A stretch of 34,258 nt of DNA from Myxococcota bacterium (GCA_025934105.1 JAICYS010000030.1:1-34258), one strand, 5' to 3'; counted from the first letter of the stretch, positions 1-13,317 are shown. Made by a program: numbers and translations. Notes: a model not told the origin generated them from the sequence alone.

Positions 1-1170
1 GGCAGCGGCGGGAACCCGGGCGCGGGCGGCGGCGGGGGAAGCACGGCGGCGGTCAGCATCCCCGGCGCGGGACATTGCACGCCGCCGGCCGCGGCCGACG
101 CCGCCGACGCGCAGGCGGCCTACACGAAGTGGAAGGCCGACCTCGTCACCAGCGACGGCGCCAACGGCGGGCTGCGCGTCAAGCGCCCCAACTCGTCGGG
201 CGCCGAGGTGAACTCGACGGTCTCCGAGGGGATCGGCTACGCGATGTTGCTGGCGGTGTACGCCAACGACCAGGACGCGTTCGACAAGTTCTGGAAGTAC
301 GAGCAGATGTGGCTGGACGGCAACGGCCTCATGAACTGGTACATCAACGCGGCCGGCACGCAGGTGCTGGGCACCGGCGCCGCCAGCGACGGCGACGAGG
401 ACATGGCGTTCGCGCTGGTCATGGCCGACAAGCGCTGGGGCGGGCAGGGGAGCCTGTCGACGACGTACGCGGCCGCAGCCAAGAAGCTGATCGACGCCAT
501 CTGGCAGCACGAGGTGGACCACGGCCGAAACGACGTGTTGATGGCGGGCGATCAGTTCGCCGACGGGTCGGTCATCAACATCTCGTACTTCGCGCCGGCC
601 TATTACCGCGTCTTCGCCAAGGTCTCCGGCAACACCGGCTGGAATCAGACGGTGGACACGACATACACGGTCCTGGCCGCGACGCTGACGGCGCAGAACG
701 GAAACGCCGGCAACGGCCTGGTGCCCGCCTGGTCGACGCCGTCCGGCACGCCGATGGCGCCGGCCGGGACCAGCGACCCGACCTATCACCAGCTCGACTC
801 GTGCCGCACGCCGTTCCGCATCGGCGAGGACTACTGCTGGAACGCCGAGCCGCGCGCGCTGAGCTACCTGCAAAAAATCAGCAGCTTTTATTCCATGGTG
901 ACCGTCGCGAACATGGTCGACGGGTACGACCTCAACGGCACCCCGCACCCGCAGTCAGTGACCGCCGGCGGCCCACGCGCCGCCTCGTTCGTCGGCGCCG
1001 CCGGCGTGGGAGCGATGGCCACCGGATCGACCTATGCCCAGCTCCGGGATGACGCCTACACCAGCGTCGCGACGCTGGGCGATCTGGCCGGCAGCACCTA
1101 TTACCAGGAGTCCTGGACCGCGCTCTCCCTGCAGATGATGACGGGGCTGCTGCGCGATCTGACGATGTGA
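1..1170 (+). CDS. Glycosyl hydrolase family 8 (cellulase-type endoglucanase), 5' end outside window
   Basis: The frame is open from base 1 to the TGA at 1168-1170 (389 residues visible), so the start lies upstream. The first ~20 visible residues are a Gly/Ser-rich linker, followed by a GH8 (alpha/alpha)6-barrel domain. Motifs seen: SEGIGYAM with the likely general acid Glu (visible residue 76), the acidic stretch SDGDEDMAFAL (129-139), and LDSCRTPFRI with the Asp (266) that in this family acts as catalytic base. GH8 enzymes cut beta-1,4 glucans or related polymers (cellulose, xylan, chitosan) with inversion; the exact substrate cannot be told from sequence. The linker suggests an exported protein, probably a lipoprotein like others here, but the signal peptide is out of view. 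It faces the next gene, with a hairpin in the short gap. Confidence 0.9.
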   Translation, partial: GSGGNPGAGGGGGSTAAVSIPGAGHCTPPAAADAADAQAAYTKWKADLVTSDGANGGLRVKRPNSSGAEVNSTVSEGIGYAMLLAVYANDQDAFDKFWKYEQMWLDGNGLMNWYINAAGTQVLGTGAASDGDEDMAFALVMADKRWGGQGSLSTTYAAAAKKLIDAIWQHEVDHGRNDVLMAGDQFADGSVINISYFAPAYYRVFAKVSGNTGWNQTVDTTYTVLAATLTAQNGNAGNGLVPAWSTPSGTPMAPAGTSDPTYHQLDSCRTPFRIGEDYCWNAEPRALSYLQKISSFYSMVTVANMVDGYDLNGTPHPQSVTAGGPRAASFVGAAGVGAMATGSTYAQLRDDAYTSVATLGDLAGSTYYQESWTALSLQMMTGLLRDLTM

Positions 1171-1212
1171 CCGCCGGACGGCGCTCGCCGGACGAGCGCG
1201 GCGCGCCGGCGG
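1171..1212. terminator. Two-layer GC hairpin between convergent genes (bidirectional terminator candidate)
   Basis: The inner stem is GCGCTCG (1181-1187) with CGAGCGC (1193-1199) and a 5-nt loop. The outer stem is CCGCCGG (1171-1177) with CCGGCGG (1206-1212). It fills the 46-bp gap between the stops of the GH8 gene and the convergent oxidoreductase gene. There is no clear T-tract on either side, so terminator function is inferred from position and symmetry. Confidence 0.45.
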
Positions 1213-1216
1213 GCGC

Positions 1217-2602
1217 TCAGGCCGGCTGGATGTTCTGGTTGCTGCGGAACAGGTTGGCCGGGTCGTACGTCCGTTTGATGGCGGCCAGGCGGCGGTAGTT
1301 GGGGCCGTAGGCGGCCTGGACGCGATCTCGCTCGTCGTCGGTCAGGAAGTTCACGTACACGCTGCCGGTCGCGAACCGGGCCGCGGCCTCGAAGAACGAC
1401 CGCGCCCAGGCGATACAGCGCGCGTCGTCGCCGGGGTCCTGCCAGCGCGCGTGCACGTTGATGACGAATCGCGTGTCGCGGTGGGGATAGGCGGTGGCGT
1501 CGGGCGCCGGACGCAGCGTGGCCCCGCCGAGGGCGGCCAGGAAGATCTCACAGCCGGGCGCCGGCATCCGTTCCAGCGCCTCCAGCGCGGCGTCGAAGAG
1601 CCCGTCCTCGAGCTGCGTCAGGTTGTGCGACTTCCAATAGTTTCGGACCCCGGGCGCCAGCAGCGGATCGAAGGCTTGCTGCCACTTGACGAACGGCTGC
1701 ACGCCGAGGTGCGTGCCCAGCGGGGTGGCCAGCTCGAGCAGCGGGGCGATGAGCCGCTGGCCCTCGGCCGGTTCTCCGGCGTGCAGCACCGCCAGCGCCA
1801 GGACCGGCCGGCCGTGCACCGGGGCGGGCAGGAAGGGCAACGGGGGCGCCTGGCGCAGGATACCCCAGACGGACAGCTCGTCGGGAGCGCTGGCGATGAA
1901 GGCCCGGTAGCCCTCCAGCACCTTCCGCGCGTCGCGTGCGTCGAACACGATCAGGCCGCTCAGCAGGTTCGGGCCGACCGGGTACAGCCGGAACCCGAAG
2001 CGGGTGACCACGCCGAAGTTGCCGCCCCCGCCGCGCAATGCCCAGAACAGATCCGCGTGCCGGGTGGCGTCCGCCTCCAGCACCTGGCCGGCGGCCGTGA
2101 CCACCTCCGCCGATTCCAGGCTGTCGACGGTCATGCCGTGCTTGCGGCTCAACCACCCGAACCCTCCGCCCAGCGTCAGGCCGGCGATGCCGGTGGTCGA
2201 GTTGAGGCCGACGGGCACGGCCAGGTCGTGCGCCTGGGTGGCGGCGTCGACGTCGGCCAGCAACGCGCCCGGCTCCACGGACGCGCGCCGCGCGCCGGCG
2301 TCGACGGTCACCCGCCTCATGGCGGAGAGGTCGACCACCAGGCCGTCGTTCACCAGCGCGCTGCCGGCGATGTTGTGGCCCCCGCCCCGGATGGCCAGCG
2401 GCAGCCGCCGCTCGCGCCCGAATTCGACGGCGCGGACGACGTCGGCGGTCGTTTGGCCGCGCGCGATGACGGCCGGCCGACGGTCGATCAGGGCGTTCCA
2501 GATCCGGCGAGCCTGCTCGTAGCGGTCGGTGCCCGGCACCAGGACCTGGCCGGAAAAGCTGGCGCGCAAGGCATCGACGTCGACGGCATCTGGGGTTTTC
2601 AT
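1217..2602 (-). CDS. FAD-binding oxidoreductase, berberine-bridge / 6-hydroxynicotine oxidase type
   Basis: Encodes 461 residues from the ATG at 2602, chosen because GGAGGG lies just upstream; longer in-frame starts lack this. The N-terminal FAD_binding_4 (PCMH) half contains RGGGHNIAGSA, whose His is the usual 8-alpha-histidyl FAD attachment site, then LTLGGGFGWLSRKHGMTVD and LRGGGGNFGVVT. The C-terminus has the BBE signature YVNFL...YGPNYRRLAAIKRTYDPANLF. The second covalent Cys of plant berberine bridge enzymes is not seen at the usual place (W-L-S-R there), so a single covalent link is likely. Such enzymes oxidise alcohols, sugars or amines using oxygen; the substrate is unknown. No signal peptide is seen. 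It is divergent from an AraC regulator that may control it. Confidence 0.88.
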   Translation of the reverse strand: MKTPDAVDVDALRASFSGQVLVPGTDRYEQARRIWNALIDRRPAVIARGQTTADVVRAVEFGRERRLPLAIRGGGHNIAGSALVNDGLVVDLSAMRRVTVDAGARRASVEPGALLADVDAATQAHDLAVPVGLNSTTGIAGLTLGGGFGWLSRKHGMTVDSLESAEVVTAAGQVLEADATRHADLFWALRGGGGNFGVVTRFGFRLYPVGPNLLSGLIVFDARDARKVLEGYRAFIASAPDELSVWGILRQAPPLPFLPAPVHGRPVLALAVLHAGEPAEGQRLIAPLLELATPLGTHLGVQPFVKWQQAFDPLLAPGVRNYWKSHNLTQLEDGLFDAALEALERMPAPGCEIFLAALGGATLRPAPDATAYPHRDTRFVINVHARWQDPGDDARCIAWARSFFEAAARFATGSVYVNFLTDDERDRVQAAYGPNYRRLAAIKRTYDPANLFRSNQNIQPA

Positions 2603-2757
2603 GTCATGGCCCTCCGGTGGTGAGCGTTCCGCTTGCTCGAATTGCCCCCGGAACATGACGCCGCGACGCAAAAGCCGCCGTGCCGTGCGTCTGCAAAATT
2701 GTGCTGTTCGTCCGGCGCCGATCGGGTCAGCCTCTGGCCCATGGATTCGGCCGACGC
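2603..2757. promoter_or_regulatory. Shared divergent regulatory region (oxidoreductase / AraC regulator)
   Basis: This 155-bp region separates two divergent start codons (2602 minus, 2758 plus). It holds the GGAGGG ribosome-binding site of the minus gene (about 2611-2616 on the complement) and a more AT-rich core near 2690-2710 (GCAAAATTGTGCTG). AraC-type regulators commonly bind such intergenic regions to control the divergent gene and themselves; no defined operator can be drawn by eye. Confidence 0.4.
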
Positions 2758-3789
2758 ATGAGCGCCGACACCCTCTCCGACCTGCTGCGCGCCGTCCGCC
2801 TGCGCGGCGCCCTCTTCTTCTACGTCGAGGGGACCGATCCCTGGGTGGCCGAGACGCCGCGCTCGCAGGAGATCCTGCCGGCCATCCTGCCCGGCGTGGA
2901 CCACATGCTGGAGTTCCACGTGGTGGCGCGGGGGAGCTGCTGGGCGGGCCTGGCCGGCGAGCCGCCGGTCGCGCTGGACGAGGGAGACGTGGTGATGTTC
3001 CCGCAGGGCGACCACCACGTCGTGTCCAGCGCGCCCGGGCTGCGCGGGAACGGCGACCGCTCGTTCTTCTTCGCGCCCAAGCCGCCCCAGCTGCCGTTTT
3101 CGATCAGCCTCTCCCAGGAGGGGGCGGCCACGGCGCGGCTGGACGGCGGCGGCGAGCGGACGGCCACCGTGGTTTGTGGGTTCCTGGGCTTCGACGCGCG
3201 CCCGTTCAACCCGTTGCTGGCGTCGATGCCGCGCGTCCTGCGCCTGCCCGGGCTGGCCCGCGAAGGGCGGTCCTGGATTGGCGGGTTCATTCGCTCCGCC
3301 GTCGAGGAGTCGAATCGCAAGCAGCCGGGCGGCGAGGCGGTGCTGGAACGGATGAGCGAAATGCTGTTCGTGGAGGCGCTGCGCACCTACGCGGCGACAC
3401 TGCCGCCGGACGCGGGCGGTTGGTTGGCGGGCATGCGCGACTCCGCCGTCGGGCACGCCCTGAGCCTGATTCACCAGCAGCCCGCCGAGCCCTGGACGCT
3501 GGAACGCTTGGCCGAGGCGGTGGCGCTGTCCCGGTCCGCGTTTCACGAACGGTTCGTTCACTTCCTGGGGCAGCCGCCCATGCAATACCTCACGCGGTGG
3601 CGCATGCAGGTCGCCGCCGGATGGCTTCGCGACAGCGACGCCAAGGTCATCGAGATCGCGCTGCAGGTCGGGTACGAAAACGAGACCGCCTTCTCGCGCG
3701 CGTTTCGACGCGCCGTGGGGGAGTCGCCGGCGGCCTGGCGCCGCGCGCGCCGCCGGCGGCCAACGCCCCCGAGGAGTCGCCGGACATGA
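2758..3789 (+). CDS. AraC-family transcriptional regulator with cupin sensor domain
   Basis: Encodes 343 residues from the ATG at 2758 (MSADTLSDLLRAVRL). The N-terminal ~190 residues form a cupin_6-type ligand domain, with DEGDVVMFPQGDHHVV as the His-containing cupin strand. The C-terminal ~100 residues are two helix-turn-helix motifs of the AraC/XylS class: WTLERLAEAVALSRSAFHERF, then VIEIALQVGYENETAFSRAF. The likely role is a ligand-responsive regulator of the divergent flavin oxidoreductase. Its stop overlaps the start of the next gene (ATGA at 3786-3789), so the phosphatase is probably translationally coupled. The C-terminal tail is Arg/Pro-rich. The ligand is unknown. Confidence 0.88.
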   Translation: MSADTLSDLLRAVRLRGALFFYVEGTDPWVAETPRSQEILPAILPGVDHMLEFHVVARGSCWAGLAGEPPVALDEGDVVMFPQGDHHVVSSAPGLRGNGDRSFFFAPKPPQLPFSISLSQEGAATARLDGGGERTATVVCGFLGFDARPFNPLLASMPRVLRLPGLAREGRSWIGGFIRSAVEESNRKQPGGEAVLERMSEMLFVEALRTYAATLPPDAGGWLAGMRDSAVGHALSLIHQQPAEPWTLERLAEAVALSRSAFHERFVHFLGQPPMQYLTRWRMQVAAGWLRDSDAKVIEIALQVGYENETAFSRAFRRAVGESPAAWRRARRRRPTPPRSRRT

Positions 3790-4466
3790 GCCGACCGGAG
3801 CTGGTGATCTTCGATCTGGACGGGACGCTGGTCGACAGCGCGCCCGACATCGCACAGGCCGCGGCGGTCACGCTGCGCGAAGCCGGCGTCGAGCCGCCGC
3901 CGCTCGACCGCGTCAAGGCGATGGTGGGCGACGGGGCGCGGGCGCTCATCGTGCGCGCCCTGGCGGCGCGCGGCGCGAACGGCGATCCGGACCGGCTGCT
4001 GGCGCGGTTCTTGGTGCACTACGCGGACGGGCTCTGCGTCGAGTCGCGCCTCTACGAAGGCGTCGCCGAGGTGCTGGACCAGCTTCGGGCCGCCGGCGTT
4101 CCGGCCGCGGTGGTCACCAACAAGCCGGGCGGCCTCGCGCGTCCGTTGCTGGCGCGGCTGGGCGTGGCCGGCGCGTTCACGGCCATCCTGGGCGAGGGCG
4201 ACGGGTTCCCGCGCAAGCCGGATCCCGGCGGGGCCCGCGCGGTGCTGGAGAGGGCCCAGGTCGGCGCCGCCCGGGCGGTGGTGGTGGGCGACGGGCTCCC
4301 CGACGTTCAGATGGCGCAGGCGCTGGGGGCGCGGCTGGTGGCGGTCGGGTGGGGCTACGTGGCGCCCGATCGGCTGCGCGCGGCCGGCGCGCCGGTCGTG
4401 GTGTCGACGGCGGGCGAGCTGGCCGAGGCGCTGGACCTCCCGGCGCGCGCGGCGCCGGGTTCCTGA
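3786..4466 (+). CDS. gph: HAD-superfamily hydrolase, phosphoglycolate phosphatase-like
   Basis: Encodes 226 residues; its ATG overlaps the upstream stop as ATGA. The four HAD motifs are present: DLDGTLVDSAPDI (nucleophile Asp near residue 10 and acid Asp two further), VVTNK (motif II Thr), FPRKPDP (motif III Lys) and VVVGDGLPDVQMA (motif IV acid pair). The cap between motifs I and II is helical, as in the PGP/Gph group. Phosphoglycolate phosphatases remove 2-phosphoglycolate formed during DNA repair or oxygenase side reactions, but HAD substrates cannot be assigned reliably from sequence. Cytosolic. Motif IV has GDGLPD where GD(S/T)xxD is commoner. A GC hairpin follows the stop directly. Confidence 0.82.
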   Translation: MSRPELVIFDLDGTLVDSAPDIAQAAAVTLREAGVEPPPLDRVKAMVGDGARALIVRALAARGANGDPDRLLARFLVHYADGLCVESRLYEGVAEVLDQLRAAGVPAAVVTNKPGGLARPLLARLGVAGAFTAILGEGDGFPRKPDPGGARAVLERAQVGAARAVVVGDGLPDVQMAQALGARLVAVGWGYVAPDRLRAAGAPVVVSTAGELAEALDLPARAAPGS

Positions 4467-4470
4467 TGCA

Positions 4471-4501
4471 AACGCCGGCCGGCGTCCGCCGGCGCGGCGT
4501 T
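4471..4501 (+). terminator. 13-bp GC hairpin right after the phosphatase stop
   Basis: The left arm AACGCCG+GCCGGC (4471-4483) pairs with GCCGGC (4488-4493) and CGGCGTT (4495-4501), with a 4-nt loop and one bulged G. It begins 4 nt after the stop codon. No T-run follows, which is common for hairpin ends in very GC-rich genomes, so termination is inferred. The remaining bases to 4668 hold no recognisable gene. Confidence 0.5.
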
Positions 4502-4668
4502 CGGGGCGGCTGGACTCGCTGGATCGCCGTCAGGCGGGGAGCCGGGGCGGTGGCGCTCGGGCACGGCTCCAGCGCGCCCCCGATGGCGGCCCGCGGGCAG
4601 GCACGGCGCTCGGCGGTCGTCGCCGGCGTCGTCAAATCGGCCCCCAGCGCATATAGTTCGCCGCGCTC

Positions 4669-5592
4669 ATGGACGCGGCGATCCTGATTGAAGGGCTGGT
4701 CAAGCGGTACGGGGACCTGACGGCCGTCGACGGGCTGGACCTGGACGTCCGGCGCGGCGAGTGCTTCGGACTGCTGGGGCCGAACGGCGCCGGCAAGACC
4801 ACGACGGTCGAGATCCTGGAGGGCTTGAACGATCCGACCTCCGGCCGGGTCGAGGTGCTGGGGCGAACCTGGACGCGGCAGCCGGACGAGCTGCGGGCCC
4901 GCATCGGCGTGGCGTTGCAGGAAACGAAGCTGTTCGACCGGCTGACGGTCGAAGAGACGCTGCGGACGTTCGTCAGCTTCTATTCCGGCCGCACGCTGCC
5001 GGTCGAGACGCTGCTGGCCGAGATGCAGCTGGAAGAGAAGCGTTCCACCTGGGTCATGAAGCTCTCCGGCGGGCAGCGGCAGCGGCTGGCGGTCGCGCTG
5101 GGGCTGGTCGGCGACCCCGAGGTGCTGTTCCTCGACGAGCCGACGACCGGGCTGGACCCGCAGTCGCGGCGCGCGCTGTGGGACACGATCGCGTCGCTGC
5201 GCGAGCGCGGCAAGACCGTCGTGCTGACCACCCACTACATGGACGAAGCCGAGCGGCTGTGCGACCGGATCGCCATCGTCGACCGCGGCAAGCGCATCGC
5301 GCTGGGGACGCCGGGGGAGCTGATCGACGACATCGGCGGGGCGCACCTGGTCGAGGTCACGACCGATCCGCCGCTGCCGCCCGAGGCCGTGGCCGACGTG
5401 CGCGGCGTGCGCAACGCCCGCGTGGTCGGAGACGGCCTGGCGCTGTCGATCGACGAGCCGCACGTCGCGCTGCCGGCGTTGATCGCGCGTCTGGCCGAGC
5501 GGCGCGCGCAACCGACGCGCCTGGTGTCGCGCACGGCGACGCTGGACGACGTGTTCCTGACCCTGACCGGCCGCAGCCTGCGAGAGGACTGA
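4669..5592 (+). CDS. ABC transporter ATP-binding protein (DrrA/NodI-type exporter)
   Basis: Encodes 307 residues. Walker A is GPNGAGKT (residues 37-44), the Q-loop lies near VALQETKLF, the ABC signature is LSGGQ (132-136), Walker B is LFLDEP (153-158), and the H-loop is in TTHYMDEAERL. The C-terminal ~80-residue extension resembles the regulatory tail of CcmA/DrrA-type ATPases. It powers the membrane protein encoded 11 nt downstream; together they form an ABC-2 exporter of unknown substrate (drugs, lipids or polysaccharide are usual). No Shine-Dalgarno is visible. A TATAGT element at 4652-4657 lies 11 nt before the ATG, so a very short or leaderless transcript is possible. Confidence 0.92.
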   Translation: MDAAILIEGLVKRYGDLTAVDGLDLDVRRGECFGLLGPNGAGKTTTVEILEGLNDPTSGRVEVLGRTWTRQPDELRARIGVALQETKLFDRLTVEETLRTFVSFYSGRTLPVETLLAEMQLEEKRSTWVMKLSGGQRQRLAVALGLVGDPEVLFLDEPTTGLDPQSRRALWDTIASLRERGKTVVLTTHYMDEAERLCDRIAIVDRGKRIALGTPGELIDDIGGAHLVEVTTDPPLPPEAVADVRGVRNARVVGDGLALSIDEPHVALPALIARLAERRAQPTRLVSRTATLDDVFLTLTGRSLRED

Positions 5593-5603
5593 GAGGACAG
5601 ACG

Positions 5604-6644
5604 ATGGCGACGAGATCCTTGTGGGCGCTGAGCGCCGTCCGGTTGAAGCTGTTTTTCCGGGAGCCGGGCTCCCTGTTCTGGACCTTCGGGTTCCCGTTGC
5701 TGGTGACCGTGGCGCTGGGCGTGGCCTTCCGCAACCAGGGGCAGACCCAGACGCCGGTGGCGATCGTGGCCGGGCCGGGCGCCTCCCGGCTGGCCGCCGC
5801 GCTGGCCGGCCAGCCGGCGGTGACCGCCCGGGTGGTCGACGCCGCCGAGGCCACGCGCGAGCTGCGCACGGGCGCCATCGCGCTGGCGGTGGAGTCTCCG
5901 GCGCCTGGCGCGCCGCTGGTGTTCACGTACGACCCCAGCCGCCCCGAGGCGCAGGCCGCGCGCCGGCAGGTCGACGATCTCTTGCAGGTCCACGCCGGCC
6001 GGCGCGACCTGGTCCCCACCCGCGACCAGACCGCGGTGGCGCGGGGTGGCCGTTACGTCGACTGGCTGGTGCCGGGCCTGCTGGGCCTGCAGCTCCTCAA
6101 CGGCGCGATGTGGGGGGCCGCCTTCAACATCGTCAACGCCCGCCAGCGCAAGCTGCTCAAGCGCCTGGCGGCCACGCCCATGCGCCGCGCCCACTACCTG
6201 CTGTCGTACCGCGTGTCGGGGCTGCTGTTCGTGCCGCTGCAGGCGCTGGTGCTGTTCGTGTTCGCGCGCCTGACCTTCGGGGTCGTCATCCAGGGCTCGG
6301 CGCTGGCGGTTCTGGGGCTGTCCCTGCTGGGGTCCTGGGCGTTCGCCGGCCTGGGCCTGCTCTGCGCCTCGCGCGCGCAGAACAGCGAGACCGCCAACGG
6401 GCTCATCAACCTGGTGACGCTGCCGATGATGGTGTTCTCTGGCGTCTTCTTCTCGTCGGCGCGGTTCCCGGGGTTCTTGCAGCCGGCCATCCGGCTGCTG
6501 CCGCTCACCGCCTTCAACGACGCGCTCCGGGCGGTGGTCAACGACGGGGCGTCGATCTTCTCGCAGGGCTTCCCGCTGGCGGTGCTGGTGGCTTGGACCG
6601 TGTTGACCTCTTTCTTCGCGGTCCGCCTGTTCCGCTGGACGTGA
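5604..6644 (+). CDS. ABC-2 type transporter permease
   Basis: Encodes 346 residues; GAGAGGAC just before the ATG supports the start. One membrane segment near residues 24-43 is followed by an extracytoplasmic domain of roughly 110 residues, then about five hydrophobic segments from ~150 to the end. The motifs YVDWLVPGLLGLQLLNGAMWG and KLLKRLAATPMRR (a cytoplasmic coupling-helix type segment) are typical of the ABC2_membrane_3 / YhgE-like group. It acts in the inner membrane with the ATPase encoded just upstream. Start and stop spacing (11 nt to the ATPase, 23 nt to the prolyl isomerase) suggests one operon. Confidence 0.9.
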   Translation: MATRSLWALSAVRLKLFFREPGSLFWTFGFPLLVTVALGVAFRNQGQTQTPVAIVAGPGASRLAAALAGQPAVTARVVDAAEATRELRTGAIALAVESPAPGAPLVFTYDPSRPEAQAARRQVDDLLQVHAGRRDLVPTRDQTAVARGGRYVDWLVPGLLGLQLLNGAMWGAAFNIVNARQRKLLKRLAATPMRRAHYLLSYRVSGLLFVPLQALVLFVFARLTFGVVIQGSALAVLGLSLLGSWAFAGLGLLCASRAQNSETANGLINLVTLPMMVFSGVFFSSARFPGFLQPAIRLLPLTAFNDALRAVVNDGASIFSQGFPLAVLVAWTVLTSFFAVRLFRWT

Positions 6645-6667
6645 GCCGGTATTAGGATGTGCGCCCC

Positions 6668-7144
6668 ATGCAAGTGGCCGAGAAGAAAGCCGTCACGATC
6701 AAGTACACCCTGCGCGACGAGGAAGGCGCGGTGCTGGACAGCACCGACGGGCGCGATCCGCTGACCTATCTGCACGGCGCCGACAACCTGGTGCCGGGCG
6801 TCGAAGAGGCGCTGCAGGGCAAGTCTCCGGGCGACGAGGTGACGGTGACCGTGCCGCCCGAGAAGGGGTACGGCAAGCGCGAGGACGGCAACGTGCGCAA
6901 CGTGCCGGTGCGCAAGCTTCCGGCCGGGCGCCTCCAGCCGGGCGCCACCGTCCAGCTCAACACCAACCACGGCCCCGTCGTCGCGGTGGTGAAAGCGGTG
7001 AAAGGCGACTATGCCACCCTCGATCTGAACCATCCGCTGGCCGGCAAGACGCTGCGCTTCGAGCTGCAGGTGGTCGAGGTGCGCGACGCGACCGAGGAAG
7101 AGATCTCGCACGGGCACGTCCACGCGCCCGGCGAGCATCACTGA
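6668..7144 (+). CDS. FKBP-type peptidyl-prolyl cis-trans isomerase, SlyD-like
   Basis: Encodes 158 residues from the ATG at 6668, with AGGA about 10 nt upstream; a GTG at 6659 would add three residues. The FKBP fold has the inserted IF chaperone domain: LTYLHGADNLVPGVEEALQGKSPGDEVTVTVPPEKGYG, then the insert, then LDLNHPLAGKTLRFELQVVEV. The tail HGHVHAPGEHH is His-rich, as in the metal-binding C-terminus of SlyD. The expected role is prolyl isomerisation and chaperone activity in the cytosol. It follows the exporter genes by 23 nt. Its 3' end overlaps the convergent glycosylase gene by 7 bp. Confidence 0.9.
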   Translation: MQVAEKKAVTIKYTLRDEEGAVLDSTDGRDPLTYLHGADNLVPGVEEALQGKSPGDEVTVTVPPEKGYGKREDGNVRNVPVRKLPAGRLQPGATVQLNTNHGPVVAVVKAVKGDYATLDLNHPLAGKTLRFELQVVEVRDATEEEISHGHVHAPGEHH

Positions 7145-7935
7145 CAGGCCGGGCACCAGTAGGTGCTGCGCGGCGGCTGCCCTTGCGGGGCCACGCGGAT
7201 GGGCGTGCCGCAGAGCCGGCAGGGGCGCCCAGCCCGGCGATAGACATGCAGCCGGGCCTCGCCGCGCGGGGCGGGTCCGCCGCGCGTCATGTCCCGGGTG
7301 GTGGTGCGCGACCAGGGGCCCAGGTTCTGCTTCATGAGCTGCTGGGCCCGCGCGTAGAGGCGCGCCAGGACGTCGTCGCCGATGGAGCTGACCGGCGCGA
7401 ACGGATCCAGTCGCTCGAGAAACAGGACCTCGCTCTTGTAGACGTTGCCCAGGCCGGCGGCGACCCGCTGATCCAGCAGCAGTGGACCAACCGCCGTCTC
7501 GGGCGGCTGCGCCCGGGCGCGGCGAACGGCGGCGGCCGGATCGAAGTCGGGCGCCAGCAGGTCCGGGCCCAGCGACGCCAGCGCCGGGTGCGCGTGCGCG
7601 AACGCCGCGCGCAGCACCTCCACCTTGGGCGCCCGCCACCACAGGGCGGTGGCTCCGTCGGTGGCGATGGCCAGGCTGGCGCGCGCGCCGGTCGAGGCCG
7701 CCAGCGGCCCGGGCGGCCCCACCCGCAGCCGGCCCTGCATGCCCAGGTGTACGTGCACGCGCGCCGGCCCCACGTCGACCAGCAGGTGTTTGCCGCGCGC
7801 TTCGACCTGCTTCACCCGTTCACCGACCAGGCGGCGATAGGCGACGCCGCGCGCCCAAAACGCCGTGACCGTTCGGCCGACCAGCCGGGCCTGCAGCTCG
7901 GTCGCGTGGCGGTGGATGTTGTCACCCTCGGGCAC
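7138..7935 (-). CDS. Fpg/Nei-family DNA glycosylase/AP lyase (endonuclease VIII-like)
   Basis: Encodes 265 residues from the GTG at 7935. This start is fixed by biology: it gives M-PEGDNIHR, and in this family the Pro after Met becomes the catalytic N-terminal nucleophile, followed by the catalytic Glu. AGAGG lies upstream. A longer TTG-started form would bury this Pro. The H2TH region contains LLLDQRVAAGLGNVYKSEVLFL (residues 152-173), and a C-terminal zinc finger uses Cys 239, 242, 261 and 264. It excises oxidised bases and cuts the abasic site in base-excision repair. PEGDxI/H N-termini are typical of the Nei branch rather than Fpg (PELPE). Confidence 0.92.
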   Translation of the reverse strand: MPEGDNIHRHATELQARLVGRTVTAFWARGVAYRRLVGERVKQVEARGKHLLVDVGPARVHVHLGMQGRLRVGPPGPLAASTGARASLAIATDGATALWWRAPKVEVLRAAFAHAHPALASLGPDLLAPDFDPAAAVRRARAQPPETAVGPLLLDQRVAAGLGNVYKSEVLFLERLDPFAPVSSIGDDVLARLYARAQQLMKQNLGPWSRTTTRDMTRGGPAPRGEARLHVYRRAGRPCRLCGTPIRVAPQGQPPRSTYWCPACQ

Positions 7936-8054
7936 GGCGCCGCCTCTTCTCAAGAATCTGAGGTTCGCACCGCGCCATGTCTGCCCTGCTCGACGAGGTT
8001 TCGCGGCCTTGGACCGTCGGGCCGCCTGGCACGAGCATTGCTGTTTTCGCGGCC

Positions 8055-8735
8055 ATGATGCGGCTCCGTTTCTTCTTGCTGATCGGCGCCCTGCAAGTGG
8101 GCGCCTGTGGGTCGTCCCCGCTCATGCCCTCGACGGGGTCGGGAGGCACCGAGGGTGGGACCGGCGGCACGCCGGCCACGGGCGGCAGCCTCGGCGCAGG
8201 GGGCACCGGCGCGACAGGCGGCGGCACCGGCACCGGAGGCGCGATCGGCGCGGGAGGGGCCGCGGGCTCGCCCGGGTCGGTGAAGTTCGTCCTCAGCGCC
8301 CCACCGCCTGGTTCCTACTGCGACCAGATCTCCTGCCAGTTCGGCAGCGTCCCGCACCTGTCGATCACGCGGCCCGACGGCTCCACCGTCAACATCACCC
8401 AGACGCTGTGCGGGACGACCGATTGCGACAGCTGCGCGCCCCTGCTCTGCCCCGAATTGGCCGTGTTGTGCCCGGCGCCCCAGGGCATCCCGTACACCGG
8501 GGGCACCTGGACGTGGGACGGCTCGTACCTGGCCGGCGCGACCTGCGGCGCATCGCACGTGGCGTGCTCCGACAGGACGTACGCCCCGGCGGGCCGTTAC
8601 GTCGCGCATCTGTGCGCCACGCCGGGGTCGGTGGTCTCGCAGGACGCCGGCCTGCCGGCGTGCGTGTCGGCCGGCCCGCCGGTCTGCGTCCAGGCGTCGT
8701 TCGATTTCCCGGGCTCGGGCACCGTCGCCATCACG

Positions 8736-8765
<30 letters not shown>
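8055..8765 (+). CDS. Cys-rich lipoprotein with Gly/Thr-rich linker, function unknown
   Basis: Encodes 236 residues. The start at ATG 8055 (or the adjacent ATG 8058) gives a short lipoprotein signal, MRLRFFLLIGALQVGAC, with lipobox VGAC; an upstream start at 7977 would put ~26 non-signal residues in front. A Gly/Thr/Ser-rich linker of about 55 residues follows. The rest carries more than ten Cys residues (SYCDQISCQFGS, LCGTTDCDSCAPLLCPE and so on), suggesting a disulfide-stabilised extracellular domain. I do not recognise a family. Lipoproteins of this build are common in myxobacteria. Its 3' end overlaps the convergent helicase gene by 30 bp. Confidence 0.75.
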
Positions 8766-13181
<4,416 letters not shown>

Positions 13182-13317
13182 CGGCGTGGGCCGGGCAAAC
13201 GTCGCCTCGAACCAGCGTCGGGTCGCCGGCTGAAACGCGTGCAGGACGTCAGGGGCGGAGGGGATCCGCCAAGCCTGTCGCGGCCGGCCGGCCCGCGCAA
13301 CGTTCAGGCCGCCGCGC

